Positions 1-10,375 of a stretch of DNA of 64,000 nt are shown here, piece after piece; within the stretch, counting starts at the first letter, position 1, and each line of letters begins with the position of its first letter. This DNA is from Thereva unica (lineage: Eukaryota; Arthropoda; Insecta; Diptera; Therevidae). Both the position numbers and the translations under genes were made by a program. The DNA is taken from NCBI GenBank assembly GCA_949987705.1, contig OX465281.1, positions 137,192,876-137,256,875 on the forward strand, given 5' to 3'. The notes beneath the pieces were generated by a model, which was given only the letters and a program-made list of their open reading frames with translations, was not told where the DNA came from and ran no database searches.

Positions 1-413
1 TGTATTTATTTCCATTTATTCTTCATCGCTGGATGTCTCGGGGTCTGGTTCACCGGAGCTGTCCACTTCACCTTCATTTTCTTCTTCTAAGTTCTTCAGG
101 ATCATTCATTACGGGGATATTACTGCAGCGATTGCTGTAACAATGACCACATACTGAGGTGCCCAATACCCCCGCTTTTCCACAGGAACAGCTTTTCGTG
201 CACCCTTTTATCCACTTGCAGAAAATTAACTGTAAAAGGTGTTTGGGAGCCAAAACATAGGTCATTTTTACTGGCGCGGCCAATGTATCTCCTTCTATCC
301 ACCCCCAATCCTTAGCGTGCATATCATGGGACAGCCACTTTAGAACTTGAAAGTATATTCGAAGTGCAGTCAATCTGTTGTGAAAAAGGCTGTTTGTTGA
401 AAACATTACAACG
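1..413 (-). pseudogene. Fragment of a transposon-like gene: Cys-rich CXC/TSO1-like C-terminal domain
   Basis: Read on the minus strand, positions 406-74 encode a stretch starting near the motif AKDWGW and continuing into a cysteine-rich block (LLQLIFCKWIKGCTK, then CSCGKAG, CGHCYSNRCSNIP) and an acidic tail. Spaced CxC, CxxC and CxxxC cysteines resemble CXC/TSO1-like zinc-binding repeats found at the C-terminus of repetitive, uncharacterised arthropod proteins. The same tail occurs at 23806-24096 (minus) and in part at 2565-2694 (plus), so it is a dispersed element and not a host gene. The frame is broken beside the acidic tail and the element runs off the left edge. I cannot name its family; DNA binding by the Cys block is inferred. 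Confidence 0.55.
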
Positions 414-514
414 AGGATGTTTTTTCATAAAACGTTAGGGGGTCATGAAAAAGCTTATACCCAGATTTGTGACCTCCCACCACTTGCAGGTTCCTGGAAA
501 ACCCAAAAAGTTTT

Positions 515-2540
515 TGAAGTAAAACTTCTTTAGGGACGTTTGCTTAAAAAAAATTACATGAGAGTGAATCAATTTCATTCGCGTAACGCTCTCACACATG
601 AAAAATCGTCAGAACTTTCGTATAACGATGGGAAAAGGGGCGGACGGGGTACAAGGGATCAAGAAACTCGGGGCTGTGTGTGCAATAGTTAAAATACACT
701 CTGCCTTACTGCATAAATTTTCTGGCATGTTAGCTACGTTGTCGCCCAGACTTTGCTGTATCTCATTATAGGAATACAAATTCACCATTATGTAGAGGTG
801 AATTATTTTAGATTTTTCTTGTGTTTGGTCACTGAGCCAAGCTTATGCCGCGGACACTTTGGAGTTGACTGACATGTTGGAAGCGGCATATACGACAAGA
901 ATTTTCGGCGCAGCATGAGCAAGTGGATCTGCTTCTTGGCCTGGCCAAACATGCAGCACTGTCGGGAAGTTACGGTATAAAGACTTGAGACTTTCTTAAA
1001 ATGCCAAACGATGTAAACAAATATGAAAAAATGAAAGAAGAACTAAACAATACATCTTTCCTACGTTTATTTTGTTATTGTCTCCAATATAAAATACTTT
1101 TTGCACGCTTCAATTGATAAAATCGAAGCTGTTAAAACCGTATGTCCAGTGGTTTGGGTGCTTTACCAAAAGGGAGTGGTGAATTAAATGTGTGAGGTGC
1201 TCTTGTTTTAAATTGGCACCCACTTCCCCTTTGGTGAGATGTGCTGGACCTTTCCCCTTTTTAAATTACAATTTTTTTAACTTGCACAAATCGACGAATC
1301 GTTTATGTCAAAACATTACACTGTTGTGAAAATCGTTCCTGTTTTTTGGGTCGCTGATTACGAAAATCGGGGTCCCACAGTCTTAAAATATGCATGTCAC
1401 CTTTAAATATGCTTAAAAACTCCCTTTTTTTAACGATTTTCGCGATAATTTTAATTACAATCAAAAACAATCCAATAAAATACATTTTTTGCAATATTTA
1501 TATTCAAAAGTGGTTTATAACAAAGGAAATGTTATGATAAGGGATAATAGTAAAGGGCTGAAACTATCCCTTCTGCTCCCTTTAAAATTAATTGGCTCCC
1601 TAAAAGATTGTATGGGACGAAGAAATCAGATAATTGGCTAGGTGGCCATAAAGGGTGACAATACCATACTCAAGTAGACTGGCTCTCGTTCGTAATGGTA
1701 AAGCTTCATTGGATGTGGTTGGCGGACTGCTTGGTAAAACAATACTTGGGTTTGGAATAGTCTATGCCGATGCGGATGCAATTATTAATGATTATGAATG
1801 TAGGGAGCGGAGTATGTATACAGCTAGTGACATATTCAAGCGTACATGCGTTCAATTCGTTGATAAATAATATAGAAGTGTGTGTATTCAAATGCGACTT
1901 GACGGTATGTTCCATGAATGGAATGCATGCCACGCAAAGGTCGGACTACTTTTAACTTTTTCTGTAATGCCGCATTCGAAATAGCACACACAAGTATTCA
2001 CAACAAACACATGCACTTTGCATGCACTCGTTAGTTAGATTTTCGGGCTATGTGAGAAAGCCGGGACGGAAAAAAACCATGCAAATTTATGAACCTCTGA
2101 ATGCAATGCATGTACGCTTGCATATGTCACCAGCTTACTTCCATGAGGCGAATGTTTAGATTTTCGTGCCTGTGGCGGTAGTATCCATGCCTGTGGCGGA
2201 AGCGTGCATGCCCGTGTGGGATGCGCACTTATATGCTATACGTACTAGGTGCACCGCGTGTATGCTTTTAAGATAATTAGACAATAAAAATTATTTTTAT
2301 TCGGTTACTTTTAGGTTTTAATGTAAATAGGAATTCATAAATATTGATATTTTCAAATAGTATTTGTATCAAGTCCGTCAGTAGATTCGTCACTATTCTT
2401 CCTGCATCTGTCGTTGGTCTGAATTTTCTCAAGCGTACTATAGATCCGACAGACTTTCCACTATATCTATTGCATATTACTAGCCGTTGGGCACAAGAGT
2501 TTTACTTCTAAAGTGTGGTCTTAAGCACACTCATATTTTT
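515..2540 (+). repeat. 2-kb dispersed repeat, copy 1 (unoccupied allele of the copy at 46774-50140)
   Basis: This stretch is collinear, same strand, with 46774-48094 plus 49505-50140. Shared anchors include the AAAACTTCTTTAGGGACG start, the CGAAAATCGGGGTCCCACAG block near 1355, a 71-codon open frame at 1655-1870, and the GTGGCGG-rich block near 2170. Copy 1 holds about 240 bp (roughly 905-1150) missing from copy 2, while copy 2 holds about 150 bp (roughly 47610-47755) missing here. Copy 2 also carries a LINE where copy 1 reads ATTCAAATGCGAC straight through at 1886-1898. The short frame is conserved only as DNA between two copies, so I do not call it a gene. Element type unknown. Confidence 0.8.
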
Positions 2541-3358
2541 TTTGATGCTTTTTTCTTGTAATCAGTGCACTTTAGAGAAAAAGTTCATTAAGAAAAAATG
2601 TAGAAAACCTGAAGATAACTTAGACGAAGAAAATGAAGGTGAAGTGGACAGCTCCGGTGAACCAGACCCCAAGACATCCAGCGATGAAGAATAATTGGAA
2701 ATAAATACAGGAACTTTGTCAATTTTTCCAATATATATGTATATTAGAAATAGTTTTTCTGTGAAAAAAAAAATGATATTTTGACTCATAACTCTGGAAG
2801 TTGGTGGTGTAGAACCTACGCTTTTACAGTTTAGATAGGTGGGAGTATTCTGCGAATACTGCTACCTAATTCATGAAAGTAGGTCATCGGGTTACCAAAA
2901 TACACGGTGATATGTAACCCTCTATCAAAAAAAATTCAAAATGCCCTAGTGACCAAACCGTTACGATTTCTGCCCCCCTCCCATATGATTTTTTGTTCGT
3001 CTATCCAAAGCCTATCTACAGCCCGCCACTTTGTAGCTTGATGTGGGACACCCTGCATAAAGAAAACAATATAAAAACAAAATAATTTTCATATTTTTTT
3101 TCTTTACCCTCCATTTTCCGACCAAACGTGAAGTTTTCCAGGAAAAGCTTATATAACTTTTTTTGTTGAGAATTTTCATAGCTTTAATTTTGTCTTCTTA
3201 ACATTTTTCCAATTTCGACGTTTTTCCGAGCTACGTTCTTTCAATCGGATTTTCTCGTCATTTCCATGAAGTACGGCCCGGAACTCAACCGTTACCGTTT
3301 CTCCAATTGCTAAACTCCCACCATTCCAAATTTCATTAACCTACATTTTTTTTGCAGT
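2541..3358 (+). repeat. 3' end of the CXC-domain element (coding tail plus long non-coding terminus)
   Basis: Positions 2565-2694 encode the acidic end of the Cys-rich protein, with a stop at 2692-2694. About 660 bp of non-coding terminus follow, through the block TTACCAAAATACACGG near 2893 and a CGTTACGATTTC block near 2961. The reverse complement is present at about 23130-23825, and weaker copies lie at 5436-5680 and, inverted, at about 9930-10145. The similarity ends near the TTTTTTTGCAG at 3350-3358, so that is probably near the element end. Orientation is opposite to the fragment at 1-413. Confidence 0.65.
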
Positions 3359-3609
3359 TTTAGCGATTTTTTTACTCTGGAAACTGTACTATTTGTTTTT
3401 TTAAATGACTGAAAATTGAAATCGTTCTGAAAAAAGGAATACAGCCGCAGTAGTGGTGTCGGATTGTAAGCGCATTAAACGAAACGTAGCATCAATAATG
3501 TGGTGGTGCATTTACGTGTGACTTACATGTTATTACATTCAAAAAGCGGTAAACCGATTTGTTATCATACTCTCGGGGTATATGGGTATTGCTTCACCAA
3601 GAGTAGCTT

Positions 3610-4537
3610 CCCAGCGGGAAATGGAATGCTCCAAGAAACATCTTTGAGCGCACCAAATGGAGCTTACAGTGCTCCCGTTCCCATACCAGTTCCATATTCT
3701 TTTTAACATTAGCCGTGTTTTTTTAATGAACTAAAAGCTCTTCCCCATACAAATCTGAAAACCCAGGTTTTATCGGGGTTCTTAATCGAGGTTTTGGGAA
3801 ATTTCTTAATTTGCGTATGGCATATTTTCGGGGGTTGGCATGTTGTTTCGGGGGTTGGCATGTTGCATACTTTCGGGGGTCGGAAAGACGTAATTTAAAA
3901 ATAAAAACAACAGGAAAGTGATGAGAGCAAATTTATAACAAATAATTGATTTTTTAGAAACATATTTAATCTAGGATTTCGTGTAACAGTGTAAAAAATA
4001 ACTCTTACTTCCGTTTAATTTTGAAATTTTTAAGCATCGAAGTAGGCGCACATGAAATTTCCCTTGTCGTTTTTTTAACGAACTCAAAAGCTCTCAAAAC
4101 CCAGTTCATTAAAAAAACACGGCTATTGTATGTCATTGCAGGGGATCATACGTTTTAATGGTCCGCAAAAGCGTTCTAGGAGTATAACAAAAAAGCTTTT
4201 CAAAAAAGAAATATTCATGGGCGCCTGTGGATAGGTATGTGATCCGGTATCGAAAAGCTTTTTTTGTTTATATTTGCAATTGCCTTTTTCTTTCCAAGCC
4301 CGAGAGTGGCTTTACCAAAGCAGTCCCCCAACTAAATTCTATCCACTTCCAAGCTGCTTGTCCTCCGTATCGAACGAGAGCCGGGCTATTGAGTATACTA
4401 ATGTCACATTTTATGGGCATGAAGATAATTGCTTGTTTTCTTTTTTTATGTAAAATTTATGAAAACTCCAGGAAAGCTCCCTTGAGAGTGCTCCAAGTGC
4501 ACTGCCCTGTGCATCGCTGCCAATTTTTCCCACTGGG
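3610..4537. mobile_element. CCCAGYGGGAAA-ended MITE with TT target duplication (CACTA/CMC-like by inference)
   Basis: The left end reads CCCAGCGGGAAATG and the right end, reverse-complemented, CCCAGTGGGAAAAA. TT flanks both ends (3608-3609 and 4538-4539). Subterminal GAG(T)GCTCC-type words recur inward from each end. The same TIR with a 2-bp AG duplication occurs at 17471-18054. No transposase is present; the weak 127-codon frame at 4227-4610 has no recognisable domain. A nested MITE sits at 3712-4123. The 2-bp duplication and subterminal repeats suggest the CACTA/Mirage side of the CMC group, which is inference. Confidence 0.55.
3712..4123. mobile_element. GCCGTGTTTTTTTAATGAACT-type MITE, TA-flanked
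   Basis: The terminal inverted repeats are GCCGTGTTTTTTTAATGAAC on the left and its complement at 4103-4123. TA dinucleotides flank both ends (3710-3711, 4124-4125), as expected for Tc1/mariner-type integration. A longer member in the opposite orientation lies at 12416-13501. The interior has tandem TTCGGGGGT(T/C)GG(C/A) words around 3828-3890. Non-coding. Confidence 0.65.
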
Positions 4538-4829
4538 TTATTATCCTTACACGGGATATCTATCTATGAAACATTTGTGCGTTAGTTTTTCCGCAAAATT
4601 TTTTTGTTGAACAAGTTACAACACTTCCCTTTCCTCCTTTTGACCCAATTTTTATGTCATAATTGACCTCTTTTAGTAGTTTTCGACAAAAGCTTATGTG
4701 AAAAAGAACAAAAAAAGAAATAACCGGCAGTTTAACAATTTTAGATAGGAGAGGCAAAGGATTTAGGGAAATCGCGATAAACGACATGCACGCACACGCT
4801 TTCGCACATTGTGTGGGTGTGGCAGTAGC

Positions 4830-5330
4830 ATATGTAGGTCAATATGGTTGCCCAGATATGTTCATAACTGATACTTGCAATCAACATTGGGAGGGGATTT
4901 AGTCTCGATTATTTCCCGGTCAGGAGTTTCCAAACAAAAATTAAGATCACTCCATGGTTTGATTATAAAAACGTTGCTGGGTGTACTTGCTTATTGAGTG
5001 GCAGAAACCTGGATTGCCACATTCTTATCTGGTTGGTTGAGAAAATAAGACCAGATGAAATCGATGCTGTTATTTGCGACAGTAATTCCGATCGACGAAA
5101 TAACGCAGTTTCAAATGGGACGTTCTGTTAGCAGTAACGAAGCGATATGGCGCTATTTTTCATTTGCCATTTATAAAAGATATCCAGCTATAGTTCATTT
5201 CGTAGTACACCTCGAAAATGGCCAACGTATATATTTTAAACGTATAATGCTGCGGGAAAGGTTGAAAGATTACCACCAACCACATTGATGGATGCAGCGA
5301 GGCGCACTGGGTTTCAGCTGGTTATGTATA
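4830..5330 (+). pseudogene. Helitron Rep/helicase relic
   Basis: Pieces of the conserved Helitron protein appear in changing frames. Near 4835-4905 is GCPDMFITDTCNQHWEGI, matching the Helitron-like N domain block around PDLFITFTCNPKW. Near 4990-5035 is LIEWQKPGLPHSYL, followed by a frame change to WLVEKIRPDEIDAVI. In 5130-5280 the frame encodes the YPAIVHFVVHLENGQRIYF block that precedes the helicase, then shifts again into LPPTTLMDA. At least two frameshifts plus stops make this a dead rolling-circle transposon fragment. I see neither the 5'-TC nor the CTRR-hairpin terminus nearby, so the boundaries are approximate. Confidence 0.7.
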
Positions 5331-5435
5331 GAAAATTGTCCAAGCTTTCCAATTTTGGAAAAAAAGAATAGGTTAACTACGTTTTTTTTTTGGAGAAAAT
5401 GGTAGTTGAAGTTAAAATTTTAGTTGAAAAAACCA

Positions 5436-5680
5436 AAATTTCATAACTCTGGGGTTCGATAAGGTGGAAGCTTTTCTTTTACAATTTTAGTTAGGTGGGT
5501 GTATTCTGCGTATACTGATATCTTATTCATGAAAATTAGTTACGCAATTACAGGCTGATATGTAAAACTCTAACAAAAAAACTTTAAAATGCTCAAGCGG
5601 CTAAACCGTTATAATCCCCCATACGTTTTTTTTTTCGTCTAACCAAATCCTATCAACAGCCGGCCGCATTATATTTTTTC
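5436..5680 (+). repeat. Diverged copy of the CXC-element terminus
   Basis: The sequence follows 2785-3040 in order: CATAACTCTGG, then TAGGTGGGTGTATTCTGCG, a TGATATGTAA block, and a C-rich block before GTCTAACCAAATCCTATC. Many substitutions indicate an older copy. Non-coding. Confidence 0.6.
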
Positions 5681-5689
5681 CACTTATTT

Positions 5690-6519
5690 CCATATCTAGC
5701 CCACTGTGCAACATGGAGCCTGAGGCTAAGCGAACACTGGTACCAGCACAGCACAGTATAGCACATCAGAGGGTGCCAGCAGACACATTTGTTTCTTTTT
5801 CCAACAACGAATATTGAACGCAGGTCACATGAGGCGGTGTATCTCTATACGTATATAAAAAATTTATTTTTATCGTCTTTATATCTTAATTCAATTGTAA
5901 TTGTACTCCATATTTTATCTTTCAAATTTTCTCTTTCATAATTTTCATTATTTGTATCATATAAAATCGAAAAACGCTTTACTGTGTCATACCGACAGAG
6001 GAAGCTGAGTTTCAATCACAACCCGCAGAGGTGAGACAGAGGTCTCTGCCACTGCTGTGCCAGTGCTGTCCCTAATCTAATGAAACACAGTTTTCTCTGT
6101 CGTGTTAGGCTGTGCTGGGACAGATGGCTCTACAGCCCAATTCGAGCATCAGCGTTTTCCTCCAGACGCCTCTCTACTCCGCAGCTTGTCTCCAGTTTCT
6201 TGTATTGAGCAGTTTTGCTGCATCGACCTTCTCACCTTGACCGTGGTTTGCCAACTGGTCTTTTGCCATCTGATAGTAGATACAGGGCTTATTTTAGTAT
6301 CCTTGAGTAATCCATTCTTTGGACATTATCGCCCCACGTAAATGCAGTAGCTTGGCATGTGTCGAGAGTTTACACTCTTTGTATAGATCGTACAATTAGT
6401 GATTGTAACGTATTCTCCATGCCATTGTCTTCATTGATTGGGCCGCATCCGAGAACCTTCCTCTCAAATATATATATGTACATATGTATATCTTATTTCG
6501 CGAATTTCTGCTAGCTACT
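5690..6519. other. No gene recognised
   Basis: AT-rich interspersed sequence with a short AGCACAGCACAGTATAGCAC stretch near 5748. An open frame at 6102-6341 shows no domain and has no support from its surroundings. Confidence 0.4.
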
Positions 6520-6527
6520 ATGCGTAT

Positions 6528-7134
6528 TAGGGTGGTTCAAAAATGCAAAAAAAAATTCAAGAAAACGTGCACCCCCCATCTTTAAGTTCAATTAAAATGA
6601 TGATTTTTGGCGGCAATCGGAGAATTTTTGATTGACACTAACCATTGCCGCCGAGCACATTTCGTTTTAGAGATTTGCGATTTTTAACAGCTGTTTTTGA
6701 CAGCTGTCATGTTGCAAACCTTTGATTTGACGTCATATTCGTAATCAGCGACCTCGAAAACCCTCTATAGCACGAAATTTCACGTCATTTTGAAAAAAAT
6801 GTAAAAAAGGTAATATTTTGTTCATAGTTGACAGCGTTTTTGACAGCTGTCATTTGTCAAACCTTCAAATCGAAGTCAAATTCGTAACCAGCGACCTCGA
6901 AAACCATATAGAAACCACGATCTAGGTAGTTTAATGGACGCAAATGAACAGAATTATCAAATTTTTATTATCGTTTAAAAATCGTAAATCTCTAAAACGA
7001 AATGTGCTCCGCGGCAATGGTTAGTGTCAATCAAAAATTCTCCGATTGCCGCCAAAAATCATCATTTTAATTGAACTTAAAGATAGGGGGTGCACGTTTT
7101 TTTGAAATTTTTTTGCCATTTTTGAACCACCCTA
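6528..7134. mobile_element. hAT-like MITE with long inverted arms and 8-bp target duplication
   Basis: The left end begins TAGGGTGGTTCAAAAATG and the right end is its complement. The inverted arms extend about 150 bp. ATGCGTAT is repeated exactly on both flanks (6520-6527 and 7135-7142). An 8-bp duplication with a TAGGG/CAGGG-type terminus is characteristic of hAT elements; P elements also make 8 bp, so superfamily is an inference. The interior contains a diverged direct duplication (about 6698-6772 and 6840-6910) centred on GACAGCTGTCAT and CAGCGACCTCGAAAACC. No transposase. Confidence 0.85.
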
Positions 7135-7235
7135 ATGCGTATGGTGGTTTTGTAGATTATGTATTTTTGTTTTTCTGCAACGTCAGAGTCATCTTCTGCA
7201 ATTTGAATGTGTTTTTGTTTTTCTGTGAATTCTTC

Positions 7236-7510
7236 GTTGTACGTCTATTGTTTCATCGTTGGCTTCACTACTGTGGATCCCAGGTAGTTAAATTCGTTGA
7301 CCCGTTCGAAGTTATATTCCCCTCAGGTGGTGTTGTGATATCTTCTTCTTTTTTTTCACCCTTAACTGAATTAGAATCTTACTCTTGTTGGCATTTATTT
7401 GCAGCCCTATATCCCTGACTCCCTCTTCTAATACCGTCAATATTTCTCTAAGGTATGACAATGATCTGTCAACGCAGTTTATATCGTCGGAGTATCATTT
7501 CTTCCTAGTG
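7236..7510 (-). pseudogene. Non-LTR retrotransposon reverse transcriptase scrap
   Basis: On the minus strand the frames read YSDDINCVDRSLSYLREIL, then GVRDIGLQINANKSKIL, and after a frame change FERVNEFNYLGSTVV. This matches the segment from the catalytic YADD box through the GL-N-KTK and F-YLGS motifs of RTE/CR1-type reverse transcriptases. YSDD replaces YADD, and the frame is broken in the K-rich stretch near 7350. The fragment ends just right of the hAT-like MITE. It is not a copy of the intact element at 27.7-31.0 kb. Confidence 0.6.
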
Positions 7511-7741
7511 ATCACTAATTCTAGGCGTACGACTACATGCTTTACATTCTTCGTCTGCTTGAATGCTTTTATAAAGCAATATTTTCCGTATTTTTCGCGA
7601 TTGAAACTGTTGATTTTTCATCTGTATGTTTAAGAGTGGGTTTTCATGAATAACTTTCGTTTTTAAAAAAACTATCAAAGCAAAAATGAAGCTTTTGGAA
7701 TAACGAATGAATTGGTGTTTTATGTTATGTTTTATTAATTG

Positions 7742-8360
7742 ATTACCCGATTAAAAATAATTTCATGGTAAATTTCCTTACTAGCACGCACGCGCCCGCA
7801 GCTAGCACGCATAGCGAACAAACAGGCACGCCACAAAAGTACGTACTCTCCCGCCACAGGTACGCACGCTCCCGCCACAGGGATACACGCTCCCGCCACT
7901 GGCACGAAAATCTAAAAATTTGTTCGCTAGAGGGATGCACTCTCCCGCCACACGCACGAAAATCTCAAAATGTGCCTGATGACGACTTTACATACATATA
8001 TAATACTCTTCTCCATCTTTTTTAAGAGGCGTAGAATTTTTATTCTATGAAAAAATTTTTTTTCTTTTATTTTTTATTTGAGTTTCATGCGTACCAGCTG
8101 CATGCTAGCTGCGGGCTAGTGTTATTTTCACTCAGGCGTGCATGCTAGCTGCGGGCGCCGTGCGGGCTAGTGCATGCCAGCTGCGTGCTAGCAGCAAGCG
8201 AATTTCATTTTTACTCGTGATTTATAATATTCGTGCGTGCCAGCTGCATGCTAGCTGTGGGCTAGTCTTCAGGCGTACATGCTAGCTGCGGGCGCCGTGC
8301 GGGCTAGTGCATGCCAGCTGCGTGCTAGCTGCGGGCGAATTTCATTTTTAATCGGGTAAT
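7742..8360. repeat. Foldback element with GC-rich AGCTGCGGGC/CTAGC arrays
   Basis: ATTACCCGATTAAAAAT at 7742-7758 is inverted at 8344-8360, followed on each side by CCCGCAGCTAGCACGC-like words. The right half contains two tandem units of about 130-145 bp (8084-8230 and 8231-8360) built of GCATGCTAGCTGCGGGC, GCCGTGCGGGCTAGTGCATG and GCGAATTTCATTTTTA. The left half holds CTCCCGCCAC words at roughly 20-bp spacing. GC content is far above the surroundings. Related GTGGCGG words occur near 2170-2215 and 49790. Confidence 0.65.
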
Positions 8361-9929
8361 AATTAATAGTTAATTCGAACCATTCGGCGACAAATAACGA
8401 AAAAAATTATTTGACCTTATTTAACGTACTTGCATAGACCTTTAAAATGAACTTTGGTAAAATTCATTAGCATCAAAACTTTTGGAGATATGATGAGAAT
8501 AACATGGCTGTCTACTTTTTAACAATGAAACCAATATTTTCCCTGCAAAAATGAAAAGTAAACGAAATCCATGTTCAATTAACTTTCGTTAGGTGCTAAC
8601 AGTATGTTCTTAAAGTTTGAATGGTTTAGGATGTCTATATATGAAAACAAGTTAAATTTACTTTGGAAGCACATTTTAAAATTTAAAAAAAAAAAAAATC
8701 TTTTTCCCGCAATAACTAAAAAACGAAATTTAAAAAAACGAGAAAAAATTCTATAATCAAAAATGAAGGTTTTTTCTTGAATAAAATTTTGGTTCTGTTC
8801 GATGAAAATTAATTAAAGTATCTTCGTTATAAGTGTTTAAAATATCAAAAAGTAGGCAATAATGTTTTGTATAAGCAGATGAAACTTTTCGCAAAATACA
8901 ATTTGGATTTTTTGGCCGAAAAGTGAAAGTTTGGAAACTTTGACCTTTAATAACTACGAAAGGGTTAAGTTTTCGGGAGAATAACAAGAGGACTTTTGTA
9001 GGCAAAAACGTTTCGTATTGAATGATTAATTCGAAAAAAAAAAAAAAACTGGTTTTGATTAATTTTTTTTGGCAAAAAGTGGCTTTTGAAAACTTTGACC
9101 TTGAATATCTTTCAAAGGGTTAATCCGGCCAACATTTATGTAAGAACTTAAATTGTAAAGAATTTCATGGGGTCGTACCACCTATAGAAACCGAGATGCA
9201 AGAAAAACACGCGATATCTCCTGCGGCCATATTTATTGGTCCTACGTTAATTCTGTATAGGACACTTTTATGCATATTTATCTAATGAACAAATTTTACA
9301 TAGCCAAAATTTACATAAAGCCGATAATTTACGAGATATTTGCGAAAAACTGATTTTTGTGACCTTTGTCCTCTAATATCTCAAGACGCGGACACGAGAT
9401 TGTATAAGACATTTGACACATTATTTAGAATGCCAAAGCAAAAATTCACAAATTTTCAGCTCATTACCTCTCATTCCGAGGTTGACTCCTTTTTTGACTT
9501 ATTAGACTGAACTATTTGGGGTCCAAACTTTTTGAGGAAGGTCAAACGTATGTAGCATTGAGTCCCGAAAGGGCTTTGCATGGGATATGTATTGAGGAGC
9601 TTTATTGTGATAAAAAACCATGCAATAAAAATGCCATGAAACAGCTGGAAAGGATGAGGAGTTCGCATAATGGTACCAGCCAAAGATCAAACTAAAAACT
9701 AGAAAATAAAAAAATTGCTAAAAAAAAAACTTTTAAGTTAAATAGTTTTATTTGAAATCCTAAGATAAGCTGTACCAAAAACTCGACAATAATAAGAACA
9801 CAAACATGGATCTTCTTGAGATTCTGACGTCTGGTAAGACATCGTGCAATAGTAGTCGTGCTGTTTGCCCATGTCGTCAACGAATTAAGTAATATTCTGG
9901 TATTTTTAACAAACTAAAATAAAAACAGG
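8361..9929. other. No gene recognised; AT-rich repeat-like sequence
   Basis: Two diverged blocks contain the phrase AACTTTGACCTT(T/G)AATA followed by AAAGGGTTAA (about 8935-8970 and 9090-9125), suggesting an old internal duplication. Short frames on both strands show no domain. Confidence 0.4.
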
Positions 9930-10145
9930 GTGCACATAATAACCTGTATAACCACTGTATAATTAAATAAGAACGACTTGTCTAGAAAAATGTGTCTCCA
10001 AGCGCACCCAAAATCTTATATCCTATTTTCATGAATAAGGTAGTAGGTACTGTACGCAGAATATTCCTGCTTATTTAAAACTGTAAAAGTGAAGATTCTA
10101 CCCTACCAACGTCAAGAGTCATCAAAGTTTCGTTTTTTAACAAAA
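9930..10145 (-). repeat. Inverted diverged copy of the CXC-element terminus
   Basis: Between about 10015 and 10125 the sequence follows 23630-23725: ATGAATAAGGTAGTAGGTA, ACGCAGAATATTCC and AACTGTAAAAGTGAAG before CAACGTCAAGAGT. This is the same family as the termini at 2790-3350 and 23130-23745. Confidence 0.5.
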
Positions 10146-10296
10146 ATGTCAACTTCACTCCGACATCACTTCCCTTCATGTCAACTTTTCTCAAAAAAAA
10201 AAAAAAAATGAATAAATTGGACTTCCTATAAATAATGTTCAGACGATTTTTGTCTTATGGCCTTTATTTTTGAAGATATTAGAAAATTTTGTCGAA

Positions 10297-10372
10297 CTGT
10301 CCGATCCGCGGTTTGAACCCGCAATGCTTACTTCGTTCGTCCACGCTTTCACTGACTAATTTAACGTGATTT
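10297..10372 (-). repeat. tRNA-like sequence (possible SINE head or tRNA pseudogene)
   Basis: Read on the minus strand, a GCGGGTTCAAACCGC stem-loop resembles a tRNA T-arm / RNA polymerase III B box. About 40-45 bases upstream is TAGTCAGTGAAAGCGTGG, which could pass for a weak A box. The acceptor stem and anticodon arm do not fold convincingly by eye, so I do not call a functional tRNA. A tRNA-derived SINE fragment is the simplest reading. Confidence 0.3.
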
Positions 10373-10375
10373 TAA

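Noticed and set aside
1655..1870. Conserved small gene in both copies of the 2-kb repeat
   Set aside because: Similarity continues at the DNA level well beyond the frame, with a private 18-bp insertion in one copy; no evidence of coding selection.
7071..7418. 115-codon ORF
   Set aside because: It runs across the right end of the hAT-like MITE and over an antisense RT scrap; no domain.
7742..8360. CRISPR-like array
   Set aside because: Units are palindromic, unequal and lack unique spacers of constant length, in a clearly eukaryotic context.
10297..10372. Functional tRNA gene
   Set aside because: Only the T-arm-like part is convincing; acceptor and anticodon arms do not pair by eye.
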